Positions 55,434-64,000 of a stretch of DNA of 64,000 bases are shown in pieces. Position 1 is the first letter of the stretch. Every line of letters begins with the position of its first letter. Under the pieces are notes generated by a model that worked only from the letters and a program-made list of their open reading frames with translations, searched no databases and had not been told where the DNA came from. The position numbers and the translations under genes were made by a program. The stretch spans positions 434,001 through 498,000 of the forward strand of contig NZ_PVMZ01000001.1 in assembly GCF_003001815.1 (NCBI RefSeq), written 5' to 3'. This DNA is from Actinoplanes italicus. Its GTDB lineage: Bacteria > Actinomycetota > Actinomycetes > Mycobacteriales > Micromonosporaceae.

Positions 55434-56402
55434 ATGGCACCCCCGACGGCACAGTACCGAGCACTGCTGATCTCAGCTCTGCTCGGCGCCACGCTGGGCG
55501 GCGCGGCGCCGGCCTCGGCGCTCTCCTCCGACCTCTACGTCGACCCGGGCGGGCTGGCCGCGCGATACGTACGCAACCTGCAGGTCTCCGGACGGCACGC
55601 GGAGGCCTCGGCCCTGCGGCGCATCGCCGACCAGCCGGCCGCGACGTGGTTCACCGACGCGCGGCCCGGGTTCGCCGACCGGGCCCGGAAGCTGGTCGGC
55701 GGGGCACGGGCGGCCGGGCGGACGGCCGTCGTGACGCTGTACTTCATCCCGCACCGGGACTGCCGGCAGTACTCGGCGGGCGGGGCGCGCAACGCGCGGA
55801 CGTACCGTAATTGGATCTCTTCGATGGCTCTCGCCCTGCGCGGCCACCGAACCCTGGTGATCCTTGAACCGGACGCCGTGGCCCACGCCGTCCAGGGCTG
55901 CGTGGGCCCGCGCGCCACCACCCTCCGATACGCCCTGCTGGCACACGCCGTGGACACTCTGCGAGCGCAACCGGGCGTCGCGGTCTACCTGGACGCCGGG
56001 CACCCCGGCTGGATCTCCGCCGAACGGATGGCCCCGGCGCTGCGGCGCGCCGGCGGCACCCGCGCCCGAGGCTTCTCGCTCAATGTCGCCAACTTCCGGA
56101 CCACCTCCGAGAACCTGAGGTACGGGACAGCGCTGTCCCGCCTCCTCAGCGGCCGGCACTTCGTCGTCGACACGAGTCGCAACGGCAACGGGCCGGCCCG
56201 GCGGAGCAAGGGCGACCGGCACTGGTGCAACCCGCCCGGACGCCGGCTCGGAGCCGCTCCGACGCTGCGCACCGGACATGCGCTCGTCGATGCGTACCTG
56301 TGGGTGAAACGCCCCGGAGAGTCCGACGGCACCTGCGGCGCGGGAGCCCCGCCCGCAGGTCAGTGGTACCCGGCCTATGCACGGAGTCTCGTCGGGTCAT
56401 GA
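55434..56402 (+). CDS. cslZ: Family GH6 endoglucanase of the csl operon
   Basis: A 322-residue secreted glycoside hydrolase family 6 enzyme. Signal peptide ending ASA near 28, catalytic Asp109 in IPHRDCRQYSAGG and Asp147 in LEPDAVAH, then VDTSRNGNGP and WVKRPGESDG as the typical GH6 loops. It starts 4 nt after glxA. The equivalent Streptomyces gene cslZ accompanies cslA–glxA. Expected to trim the beta-glucan. Confidence 0.92.
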   Translation: MAPPTAQYRALLISALLGATLGGAAPASALSSDLYVDPGGLAARYVRNLQVSGRHAEASALRRIADQPAATWFTDARPGFADRARKLVGGARAAGRTAVVTLYFIPHRDCRQYSAGGARNARTYRNWISSMALALRGHRTLVILEPDAVAHAVQGCVGPRATTLRYALLAHAVDTLRAQPGVAVYLDAGHPGWISAERMAPALRRAGGTRARGFSLNVANFRTTSENLRYGTALSRLLSGRHFVVDTSRNGNGPARRSKGDRHWCNPPGRRLGAAPTLRTGHALVDAYLWVKRPGESDGTCGAGAPPAGQWYPAYARSLVGS

Positions 56403-56502
56403 GACTCTTGACTCATTTCACCCCCTGACCGGGGTCCGCCGATAACATCGGCGAAGTCGGGACAGCGCCGTCCTGGAGCCATCCGAGCGAAGGAGCGCCC
56501 CG

Positions 56503-59298
56503 ATGACAGAGCAGCCTGCCCTCGACGAGCGAGAGGGATCCGACGCCGCACTACGTGCCGACATCCGCCGGATCGGCACGTTGCTCGGTCAGACGCTGGC
56601 CCGGCAGGAGGGTCGTCCTCTTCTCGACCTGGTCGAGGAGGTCCGTGCCCTGGTTCGCCAGGACGCCGTGGCCGCCGCCGACCGGCTCGCGTCGATGGAC
56701 ATCACCACCGGCACCAAGCTGGCCCGCGCGTTCTCCACCTACTTCCACCTGGCCAACATCACCGAGCAGGTGCACCGGGCCCGCGACCTGCGGCGCCGCC
56801 GGGCGAAGAACGGCGGCTGGCTCGACCAGGCCGCCAAGCGGATCGCCGAGAAGGGTGTGCCGGCCGACGAGATCGCCGCCGCCGCCCGCCGGCTCGCCAT
56901 CCGCCCGGTCTTCACCGCGCACCCCACCGAGGCCGCCCGCCGCTCGATCCTGTCGAAGCTGCGCCAGGTCGCCGACTCGCTCGACGCCGAGTCCGCTGCC
57001 GCCGCCCTCTACGGCGCCACCGACACCACCGCCTCCACCAGGCGGTTCGCCGAGCTCATCGACCTGCTCTGGCAGACCGACGAGCTGCGTCTCGACCGGC
57101 CGGACCCGACCGACGAGGCCCGCAACGCGGTCTACTACCTCAAGGACCTGTACGCCGACGCGGCGCCGCAGGTGCTCGACGACCTGGCCGACACGCTGCG
57201 CCGCCTCGGCGTCGAGACCGCGCCGACGTCCCGGCCGCTCACCTTCGGCTCGTGGATCGGCGGCGACCGTGACGGCAACCCGTTCGTCACGCCCAAGGTC
57301 ACCAGCGAGGTCCTGCTCATCCAGCATGAGCACGGCATCCAGGCCACCGAGAAGGCGATGGACAAGCTGATCGACGAGCTGTCCGTCTCCCGGCGGCTGC
57401 GCGGCGTGTCGCTCGACCTGTCCGCCAGCCTCGCCCAGGACCTCGACAACCTGCCCGAGGTCGCGTCCCGCTTCCGCCGGGTCAACGCCGAGGAGCCGTA
57501 CCGCCTCAAGGTCCGCGCCATCAAGGCGAAGCTCGCCAACACCCGGGGCCGGCTCGTCAACGGCACCCCGCACGTGCCCGGCCGCGACTACCTCGGCAGC
57601 GACGAGCTGATCAGCGACCTGGAGCTGATGCGCGCCTCGCTGGCCCGCAACTCCGGCCAGCTGTCCGCCGTCGGTGTCGTGTCCACCGCCATCCGCAACG
57701 CGTCCGCCTTCGGCCTGCAGCTGGCCACCCTGGACGTACGCGAGCACGCCGAGAAGCACCACGAGGTGCTCCTGCAGATGTACGCGCAGGTCGGCGAGGT
57801 GGACGACTACGCCACCCTGGATCGCGTGTCGCGTACCAAGCTGCTCGCCGCCGAACTGACCGGGCGCCGGCCGCTGTCGAACGCCGACACCCCGCTCACC
57901 GACTCGGCCCGCAAGACGTTCGACGTGTTCCACACGATCCGCAAGGCGCAGGAACGCTTCGGGCCGGACGTCATCGAGTCGTACATCATCTCGATGACCC
58001 TCGGTGTCGACGACGTGCTCGCCGCGGCCGTGCTGGCCCGCGAGGCAGGCCTCGTCGACATCCACACCGGGCGCGCCCAGGTCGACATCATCCCGCTGCT
58101 GGAGACCCCCGCCGAGTTGGACGCCGGCGGCGACCTGCTCGACGAGATGCTCTCCATCCCGGCCTACCGGGAGATCGTCCGCGCTCGCGGCGACCTGCAG
58201 GAGGTCATGCTCGGCTACTCGGACTCCAACAAGGAGGCCGGTATCACCACCAGCCAGTGGCGGATCCACAAGGCGCAGCGCTCCCTGCGCGACGTGGCGG
58301 CCCGGCACGGCGTCCGGCTCCGGCTCTTCCACGGCCGCGGCGGCACCGTCGGCCGTGGTGGTGGCCCCACCCACGAGGCGATCCTGGCGCAGCCGTACGG
58401 CACGCTCGACGGCGCCATCAAGGTGACCGAGCAGGGTGAGGTCATCTCCGACAAGTACACGGTGCCCGCCCTGGCCCGGGAGAACCTGGAACTCACCGTC
58501 GCCGCGGTCCTGCAGGCCACCCTGCTGCACACCAGCATCTCGGTCGACCCGGTCCGCCTGGACGTGTGGGACTCGGTCATGGACACCGCCTCCGACGCGG
58601 CGTTCACCCAGTACCGTTCGCTCGTCGAGGACCCGGACCTGGCCGCCTACTTCTGGGCCGCCACCCCCACGGAGCTGCTCGGGGCCCTCAACATCGGCTC
58701 CCGTCCCGCCAAGCGCCCCAACGCGGACGCCGGCCTCAGCGGCCTGCGCGCCATCCCGTGGGTGTTCGGCTGGACCCAGACCCGCCAGATCGTCCCCGGC
58801 TGGTTCGGCGTAGGCACCGGCCTGGCCGCCGTCCGCGCCGCCGGCCTGGGCGACGAACTCGACGCCATGAACAAGAACTGGCAGTTCTTCCGCACGTTCC
58901 TGTCGAACGTCGAGATGATGCTCGCCAAGACCGACCTGTCGATCGCCCGCCGCTACGTGGAGACCCTGGTCCCCGAGGAGCTGCGCCCCATCTTCACCAA
59001 GATCGAGCAGGAGTACGCCCTGACCGTCCAGGAGGTCCTGGCGATCACCGGCGGCACCGAGATCCTGTCCTTGCAACCGGAGCTGTCCCGCACCCTCAGC
59101 GTCCGCGACACCTACCTGGAGCCGCTGCACCACCTGCAGGTGGCCTTGCTCCGCCAGTACCGCGACCTGGGCGAGGCCGGCCGCCAGATGCCGACCGCAC
59201 CGGGCGCCCGCCGCGGCCCGTCCGACTCCACGGCCCTGGAGAGGGCCCTGCTGACGACGGTCAACGGTATTGCGGCCGGCATGCGCAACACAGGCTGA
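56503..59298 (+). CDS. ppc: Phosphoenolpyruvate carboxylase
   Basis: A 931-residue PEP carboxylase feeding oxaloacetate to the TCA cycle. The catalytic histidine lies in FTAHPTEAARRS (about 139–150), the mobile loop in HGRGGTVGRGGGPTHEAI near 608–625, and WIGGDRDGNPFVT also fits. It follows the csl operon after about 100 bp and ends at a strong terminator (59317–59348). Confidence 0.97.
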   Translation: MTEQPALDEREGSDAALRADIRRIGTLLGQTLARQEGRPLLDLVEEVRALVRQDAVAAADRLASMDITTGTKLARAFSTYFHLANITEQVHRARDLRRRRAKNGGWLDQAAKRIAEKGVPADEIAAAARRLAIRPVFTAHPTEAARRSILSKLRQVADSLDAESAAAALYGATDTTASTRRFAELIDLLWQTDELRLDRPDPTDEARNAVYYLKDLYADAAPQVLDDLADTLRRLGVETAPTSRPLTFGSWIGGDRDGNPFVTPKVTSEVLLIQHEHGIQATEKAMDKLIDELSVSRRLRGVSLDLSASLAQDLDNLPEVASRFRRVNAEEPYRLKVRAIKAKLANTRGRLVNGTPHVPGRDYLGSDELISDLELMRASLARNSGQLSAVGVVSTAIRNASAFGLQLATLDVREHAEKHHEVLLQMYAQVGEVDDYATLDRVSRTKLLAAELTGRRPLSNADTPLTDSARKTFDVFHTIRKAQERFGPDVIESYIISMTLGVDDVLAAAVLAREAGLVDIHTGRAQVDIIPLLETPAELDAGGDLLDEMLSIPAYREIVRARGDLQEVMLGYSDSNKEAGITTSQWRIHKAQRSLRDVAARHGVRLRLFHGRGGTVGRGGGPTHEAILAQPYGTLDGAIKVTEQGEVISDKYTVPALARENLELTVAAVLQATLLHTSISVDPVRLDVWDSVMDTASDAAFTQYRSLVEDPDLAAYFWAATPTELLGALNIGSRPAKRPNADAGLSGLRAIPWVFGWTQTRQIVPGWFGVGTGLAAVRAAGLGDELDAMNKNWQFFRTFLSNVEMMLAKTDLSIARRYVETLVPEELRPIFTKIEQEYALTVQEVLAITGGTEILSLQPELSRTLSVRDTYLEPLHHLQVALLRQYRDLGEAGRQMPTAPGARRGPSDSTALERALLTTVNGIAAGMRNTG

Positions 59299-59316
59299 CA
59301 TCGGCCGCTGACCGAT

Positions 59317-59348
59317 ACGAGGGCCCCCGCGATCGCGGGGGCCCTCGT
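59317..59348 (+). terminator. Rho-independent terminator after ppc
   Basis: A perfect 14-bp stem (59317–59330 with 59335–59348) closed by a GATC loop and followed by TCTCGTT. It lies 19 nt past the ppc stop. Confidence 0.92.
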
Positions 59349-59419
59349 TCTCGTTGCACACGGGCCGGGTTCGTCGGTACGCGGATGCTCGGTCCAGCGG
59401 CCCCCGCCGTTCGCGCAAC

Positions 59420-60030
59420 GTCTTCGTTTCTCGCCTTCCCTTCCTGCCTTCCCTCACCCTCCTGCCCTTCGCCTCCCACCGGCGCCATCCCGACGGTCTA
59501 TTCCGGTCTCGCCCTCCCAACCTGTTCTCCCCCCGCCCTGCCTTCCCGGCCTCACCCTCCCTGCCCTTCGTCTTCCCCACCCGCCAACCCCGGTCACCTT
59601 CCTCACCCGCTATCCCGGCGTCGCCTTCCTTTCGCGGTTTTCCCCTATTCGTCGCTTTGTCCGGCACCGCCATCCCCGGCGCCCGCCTTCCACAGCCTCA
59701 CCCTCTTGCACGCCCACCTTCCCGGCACCGCCATCCTTGGCCCGCCCTCTCCCACCCCACCTTCCCGGCACCGCTTTCCTCGGCGCCCGCCTTCCACAGC
59801 CCCGCCCTCTCCCACGCCCACCTTCCCAGCACCGCCATCCTCAGCGCCCCGCCTTCCACAGCCCCGCCCTCTCCCACGCCCACCTTCCCGGCACCGCCAT
59901 CCTCGGCGCCCGCCTTCCACAGCCCGCCATCCTCGGCGCCGGCCTTTCCCGCCCTGCCTTCCCGGCCGCCATCTATGAGCCCGCCTTTCCCGCCCTGCCC
60001 TCCACGGTGCCGTTTACCTACCCCGCCATC
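59420..60030. repeat. Pyrimidine-rich tandem repeats, period about 61 bp
   Basis: The plus strand is overwhelmingly C and T for about 600 bp. CGGCACCGCC-type units recur at 59662, 59723, 59766, 59827 and 59889; the full period is 61–62 bp, with one shortened (43 bp). Frames on both strands are broken by the period, and no protein family is visible. I see no gene between 59349 and 60127. Confidence 0.8.
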
Positions 60031-60067
60031 CCGGCATGACGTCCGCAGAATCGTTCAGACCATCGTC

Positions 60068-60098
60068 TTGCGGATTGGCATGATCGACTGCTTACAAT
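60068..60098 (+). promoter_or_regulatory. Possible promoter for the 60128 ORF
   Basis: TTGCGG (60068–60073) and TACAAT (60093–60098) are 19 nt apart, 29 nt before the proposed ATG. The locally lower GC content makes this one of the better promoter matches in the window. Confidence 0.35.
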
Positions 60099-60127
60099 TC
60101 GGCGCGGTTGCGCGGAAGAATTCATTT

Positions 60128-61318
60128 ATGGGGCAGGCTTCATTGTTCGGCAGGGCGCAGATATCGGCGATGCGCGATCGGACTGCGGCTCGTAATTACT
60201 CTCCCGCTCGGGAGGAATTCCGCCGTGAGCATGAAAGGCATCGTGCGTGGGGGTTGCGGCGCCGCCATGCTGAGAAGCTTGGCCGTCTCCGGCAGGCCGA
60301 GCCCGCGTTCGGCCACAACTCCTCAAGGCCCGCTCCGGGGGTTACGAGTCCGACCGACCGGTGCGGGGCTCCCTCATCGGCGCCGCACTCATCGTCTACA
60401 TCGGCGAAGCCGACGTCAGCCGGTCACACGTCAGCAGGCCAGGCACCAGCACCTTCCCCGGCCAAGCCGACCACCGCCCGCCCGGTGTCAGCACCTCCCA
60501 CGGCCAAGCCGACCACCGCCCGCCCGGTGTCAGCACCTCCCGCGACCATCGCCTGCCAGGTGTCAGCACCTCCCGCGACGAAACCGACCACCGCAGCCCG
60601 CCAGGGGCCGACTGGCCCGCAGTCCGCATCCACACAGGCGCAACGCGCAACACTCGAGCAGGCCTTGGCCCATCCGCAAGCAGCGCCCGCGCCTGGGCAG
60701 TCGGCAAAGCTCGGGCAGGCACCAACCCGCAGTTGGTCCGCACCCACATCGACGCATCCAGCAACACCCGGCCCGACGACAGTCCCTCTGAACCCAGAAC
60801 AATCGATGATGCTCCTGGCAGCTGTCGCCCTCGCCACGACGCAGCCGCAGTCAGCACCCCTGCCGGCGCGGCAAGCAGGAGCCGGTCCGGCGGCGGCCCG
60901 CCGGTATTCCGCGCTCGTGTCGGCGCAGCCAGCGGTACTCGATCTGAGGCGAGCCCGCCTGCGGGTGACGGCTGCACTGAGGCAGCCTCCAGGTCCTTGC
61001 CTGCGGGCGGCTCGCTCACGAGGTATTACACCGCCTGATCTCAGGCGGTATGCGGTAGCCCACGCATTTCCCCGGCGAATACGAAATAGATGGCGGAGGC
61101 TTCGTTTACGACCAGGATATTTGGCGTGGCGGCTGGATTGCTCGCCGCGCCGATCGACTCACTCTTGGCATCTATTGATTATTTCGGTTACCGCAGGATG
61201 GCGACTAAGGCCACACTCGGCAATCTTGGATACGGCCGGGTTCGGGACTATCACCGAGCGGTGGCCGAGGTTAGATCGGACGACACTTTTTAACAAGCTT
61301 GATGCTTTGTTGTTTTGA
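60128..61318 (+). CDS. Doubtful hypothetical protein with Pro/Thr/Ala-rich linker
   Basis: An open frame of 396 codons from ATG 60128, with GGAAGAA 7 nt upstream. A basic helical N-terminus (SPAREEFRREHERHRAWGLR) precedes a long Ala/Pro/Thr/Ser linker with in-frame 42-bp (14-codon) repeats reading SAPPTAKPTTARPV. The repeat length, a multiple of three, supports translation, unlike the nearby arrays. From about residue 300 the composition changes and the tail looks unlike a protein, so the real end may lie earlier or the gene be damaged. Unrecognised family. Confidence 0.35.
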   Translation: MGQASLFGRAQISAMRDRTAARNYSPAREEFRREHERHRAWGLRRRHAEKLGRLRQAEPAFGHNSSRPAPGVTSPTDRCGAPSSAPHSSSTSAKPTSAGHTSAGQAPAPSPAKPTTARPVSAPPTAKPTTARPVSAPPATIACQVSAPPATKPTTAARQGPTGPQSASTQAQRATLEQALAHPQAAPAPGQSAKLGQAPTRSWSAPTSTHPATPGPTTVPLNPEQSMMLLAAVALATTQPQSAPLPARQAGAGPAAARRYSALVSAQPAVLDLRRARLRVTAALRQPPGPCLRAARSRGITPPDLRRYAVAHAFPRRIRNRWRRLRLRPGYLAWRLDCSPRRSTHSWHLLIISVTAGWRLRPHSAILDTAGFGTITERWPRLDRTTLFNKLDALLF

Positions 61319-61479
61319 GGCTCCTGGCTCCCATGGGGCGAAGCCCTGAATAGGTGGGTGGTCAGCTGTGGCCCTCCTCGCGGTGGCGGTTTGGTGGTGA
61401 TCATTTCTGGTCGCTGCCTAATCGGTGCTGCTCAGGTCGGCCCTTCGGGGATGTTCTGCTCCTGTTCGGAAGCGCCGGG

Positions 61480-61710
61480 AGCACCATCGCCCCGGCGGCC
61501 CCAGCAGCCTGATCGTCCCGACGTTCCCGGTAGCCCTGATCGTCCGACGTTCCCGGATGCCTAATCTTCGCGACGTTCCCGGTAGCCCTGATCGTCGCGA
61601 CGTTCCCGGTAGCCCCAATTGTCCCGGCAACCCCGATCGCCACGATGGTCCCGGTGACCCAAGTGCCCGGCAGCCCTACCCGTCCCGACGCTCCCGGTAG
61701 CCCAACCGGA
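61480..61710. repeat. Degenerate repeats, period about 27 bp
   Basis: GACGTTCCCGG(T)AGCCCTGATCG-like units recur about every 27 bp, becoming degenerate toward 61700. Between 61319 and 62207 I see no supported gene. Confidence 0.7.
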
Positions 61711-61879
61711 AACAAACCATGGCCGGAGCTTCGTGGCGGCCGGAGTCGAAAGCAAGGGCCCGGCCGGGGATTAAACAGAGGGGGCGCGATGGTGATCAAC
61801 CGTTGAGAAGGCTGGGTGTCTTGCCATGCGGATGAAGCCCGCCGCCCGCGGATGGGAGCGCGGACGGCGGGCGGGTATT

Positions 61880-62160
61880 GCAGGGCCAGTAGTGCAGAGC
61901 CGGTGATACAAGGCCGGTGGTACCAAGCCCGTGACGCAAGGCCGGCGATGCAAGACCCTTGCTGCAAGGCCAGCGGTGCAGGGCCGGTGATGCAAGGCCG
62001 GTGATGCAAGACCCTTGGTGCAAGGCCGGTAATGCAGAGCCCTCGGTGCAAGGCCGGTAATGCAGAGCCCTCGGTGCAAGGCCGGTAATGCAGAGCCCTC
62101 GGTGCAAGGCCGGTGATGCAAGACCCTTGCTGCAGGGCCGGTGGTACAAGCCCCGGTAGT
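61880..62160. repeat. Tandem 28-bp repeats beside the ABC permease 3' end
   Basis: Units start at 62015, 62043, 62071 and 62099 and are nearly identical; degenerate half-units extend from about 61890 to 62150. Each 28-mer holds two related halves with GCAAGGCCGGT or GCAGAGCCC. The array ends about 60 bp from the permease stop codon. Confidence 0.85.
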
Positions 62161-62207
62161 CCGGTCGTGCAGGGCCGGGGAATCGGGGCCGGTGGTTCGG
62201 GGAGTCG

Positions 62208-62918
62208 TCAGCTCGTTTCGCCGGCCAGGCTGAAAGAGCCCAGGCGGTTGATGGCGGCTACGGTGCCCAGAACCGTGAAGATTGCGCTCATGACGATTGC
62301 CGTGGTCAGGCCGATCGTGGACTCCAGGATGGCGGTCGGGGCGATCTTGTCGGCGATGGTGATGACGTACTGGCCGATGGCCAGGTTCTTCGTGCCGCTG
62401 ACGAAGTTTCCGAGCAGGCCCTCCCAGACCAGGATGTAGACCAGGCCGACCAGGACCGGGCGACGGCTCACCAGGCTGAAAAGCAGGAACAACGCCGAAT
62501 ATGCCAGCGCGCCCACGACGGCGGCCACGGCCAGGGCCGCGCCCAGTTTCACCGAGCCGGCCAGCACGCCGGTGACGAACAGGGGCACGGCCGAGACCAC
62601 GGCGGTCACCGAGGCGGCCACCGCGTACTTCGCCAGGATGATCTCGCGGCGGGCCAGGGGCTTGGTGAGAATGTGGACGATCGTGCCGTCGTCGATCTCC
62701 GAGCCCAGGACGCCGGTGCCTACGATCAGGGCCACCACGGGGAGCACCACGACTAGGCCCAGGCCGACGATGACCGCCTGGCCCCACATGTCGGGCGACA
62801 CGTCGTACGCCCGGCAGATCGCGGCCAGGCCGATCAGCAGGAGGGGCAGCGGCAGGAGCAGCAGTGCCCGGCGGCGGCCGAAGAGGCCGCGCGCGGTGAT
62901 GAAAGCGACCGTGGACAT
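62208..62918 (-). CDS. ABC-2 type transporter permease
   Basis: A 236-residue membrane protein with about six helices (ALLLLPLPLLLIGLAAI, AVIVGLGLVVVLPVVALIVG, AASVTAVVSAVPLFVTGVLA, LGAALAVAAVVGALAYSALF) and the ABC-2-type cytosolic text EIDDGTIVHILTKPLARREI. Third gene of the operon; its start shares a base with the ATPase stop. It is an exporter permease with unknown substrate. Confidence 0.88.
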   Translation of the reverse strand: MSTVAFITARGLFGRRRALLLLPLPLLLIGLAAICRAYDVSPDMWGQAVIVGLGLVVVLPVVALIVGTGVLGSEIDDGTIVHILTKPLARREIILAKYAVAASVTAVVSAVPLFVTGVLAGSVKLGAALAVAAVVGALAYSALFLLFSLVSRRPVLVGLVYILVWEGLLGNFVSGTKNLAIGQYVITIADKIAPTAILESTIGLTTAIVMSAIFTVLGTVAAINRLGSFSLAGETS

Positions 62919-63868
62919 CAGCCCTCCAGCAGGTAGGAGAAGACGCTCTCCAGGGACTCGTCGGACGGCACCACCTGGCGCAGCCGGATGCCCTGGTCGA
63001 GCGCGATACGGGGCAGCGCGCGGGTGAAGCTGCCGTAGTCGGAGGCCCGCACGGTCAGGCCGGTGGCCTCGATCTCGATGCCGGCGACCGACTTCTCGGC
63101 GATCAGCGAGACGGCAAGGCGGCGGTCGTCGGAGCTGCGCACGGCGAAGACGTGCGGCCGGTTCGTCATGAGGCGGCGGATCTTGCGGTAGTCGCCGGAG
63201 GCGGCCAGGCGGCCGGCGACGATCACCTGGACCAGGCCAGCGACCTGCTCGACCTCCTCCAGGATGTGCGAGCTGAACAGGATGGTGTGGCCGTTGTCGC
63301 CGAGGCGGTGCAGCAGCTCCATCATGTGCATCCGCTGACGCGGGTCCATGCCGTTGAACGGCTCGTCGAGCAGCAGCACCCGCGGCTCGTGCACCAGTGC
63401 GGCGGCGACCCGCGTGCGCTGGCGCATGCCCTTGGAGAAAGTCTCGATACGACGCTCGGCGGCGTCGGTCATCTCGACGAGTTCGAGGGCGCGCTGGGCG
63501 GCGCCGGCGGGGTCCCGCAGTTTCTGCATCTTGGCGCAGGCGGTCACGAACTGGCGTGCCGTCAGGTAGCCGTGGACCGACTCCCGCTCGGTGACCAGGC
63601 CGAGGTCACGGTAGACGGCCGGGTTGCGCCAGGTGGGCTTGCCGTCGATGGTGACGGTGCCGCGCGAAGGGGCGAGGAACCCCGCCATCATGTGCAGCAC
63701 GGTGGTCTTGCCGGCGCCGTTCGGGCCGAGCAGGCCGGTCACGCCGGGGTGCAGCGACATGGAGATGTCGTTGACCGCGACCACGTTGCCGTACCACCGG
63801 GAGACGGTGGACAGCTCGACCACGCCGGTCGTGGTGGGCGTCTCGGCCGGGAGCGTCTGGGTGGTCAC
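62918..63868 (-). CDS. ABC transporter ATP-binding protein
   Basis: A 316-residue ATPase starting at GTG. Walker A GPNGAGKT at 48–55, signature FSKGMRQRTRVAAAL (a known LSGGQ variant), Walker B VLLLDEPFNGMD, and a C-terminal ~90-residue domain. This build (ATPase plus ABC-2 permease) is typical of drug or lipid exporters. Its start overlaps the upstream permease stop by 4 nt (GTGA). Confidence 0.93.
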   Translation of the reverse strand: MTTQTLPAETPTTTGVVELSTVSRWYGNVVAVNDISMSLHPGVTGLLGPNGAGKTTVLHMMAGFLAPSRGTVTIDGKPTWRNPAVYRDLGLVTERESVHGYLTARQFVTACAKMQKLRDPAGAAQRALELVEMTDAAERRIETFSKGMRQRTRVAAALVHEPRVLLLDEPFNGMDPRQRMHMMELLHRLGDNGHTILFSSHILEEVEQVAGLVQVIVAGRLAASGDYRKIRRLMTNRPHVFAVRSSDDRRLAVSLIAEKSVAGIEIEATGLTVRASDYGSFTRALPRIALDQGIRLRQVVPSDESLESVFSYLLEG

Positions 63869-64000
63869 AGCGAGGCCACCTTCCGGTAGCGGGCCAGCAG
63901 GATGAGGAGGCAGGCGACGATCAGGGAGACCGCCTCGATGCCGTAGACCGGGCCGAAGCGGCCCAGCTCGATCTCGAAGTCGCCACCCATCCACTGCCCG
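63865..64000 (-). CDS. ABC permease, C-terminal end only (cut by window edge)
   Basis: The last 44 residues of an upstream gene: GDFEIELGRFGPVYGIEAVS, then a membrane helix LIVACLLILLARYRKVASL and TGA at 63865–63867. It overlaps the ATPase start by 4 nt and is probably a second permease of the same exporter. Confidence 0.75.
   Translation of the reverse strand, partial: GQWMGGDFEIELGRFGPVYGIEAVSLIVACLLILLARYRKVASL

Noticed and set aside
56551-59673. 1040-codon minus-strand frame opposite ppc
   Set aside because: Shadow of ppc, with Gly/Arg/Val-rich text and no domain.
61090-61293. 67-codon plus-strand ORF after the doubtful protein
   Set aside because: It overlaps the end of the longer frame, has no ribosome site and shows no recognisable features.
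62015-62126. CRISPR array (28-bp units)
   Set aside because: Units abut directly with no spacers.

Overview
The window is high-GC actinobacterial chromosome. The likely family is Micromonosporaceae, close to Actinoplanes. The pointers are mycothiol metabolism (mca), a cslA–glxA–cslZ cell-tip glycan operon, a DUF4307–greA–ilvA–metB neighbourhood that matches the mycobacterial mca/greA region, and an mfd–mazG–eno–ftsB–DUF501–ppx block with the same gene content as mycobacteria. Family placement is inference from gene content; no 16S gene is present. Most genes are core housekeeping. I see no prophage, integron, CRISPR array or complete insertion sequence.

Layout: (1) 1–10997: DUF255 thioredoxin-like protein (cut by the window edge), a membrane GGDEF/EAL protein, mca with a small membrane partner, DUF4307, greA, threonine dehydratase, amidase and metB. 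(2) 11022–14242: HIT and msrA (overlapping), then an accessory patch with an antitoxin-like gene, a gutted nucleotidyltransferase and a misplaced copy of the msrA 3' end. (3) 14350–18469: polyphosphate-related CYTH–CHAD protein and PPK2, a structured leader with a short ORF, RNase Z and a GNAT. (4) 18476–26458: three perfect hairpins, DUF695, cbs, DUF1232, two SGNH hydrolases, a thiolase and repeats. (5) 26760–38532: Bax inhibitor-like protein, tRNA-Leu(UAA), NDH-2, a five-gene MoxR/DUF58 operon, family 5 uracil-DNA glycosylase, a PadR/HAAS pair, then ppx–argA–DUF501–ftsB. (6) 38633–49720: eno, a PilZ-like protein, a lipoprotein, a DUF885 peptidase, mazG, a SurA-like lipoprotein and mfd. (7) 49911–59298: a HoxX-type formyltransferase/enoyl-CoA-hydratase fusion tightly coupled to cslA–glxA–cslZ, then PEP carboxylase. 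(8) 59349–62207: almost 3 kb of repeats with one doubtful ORF. (9) 62208–64000: an ABC exporter operon, cut by the edge.

The observations most worth following are: the HoxX-like gene 3 nt upstream of cslA; the 12-codon ORF plus competing hairpins in the RNase Z leader; a shared-TA bidirectional promoter between metB and the HIT gene, both apparently leaderless; and short tandem arrays with recurring periods near 61 bp (also 58, 30–31 and 28 bp) that sit at gene 3' ends and sometimes include the stop codon of the neighbouring gene.

Functional links: metB and cbs cover the transsulfuration steps around cystathionine; CYTH–CHAD, PPK2 and Ppx/GppA form a polyphosphate theme; CslA, GlxA and CslZ make, oxidise and trim an exported beta-glucan.
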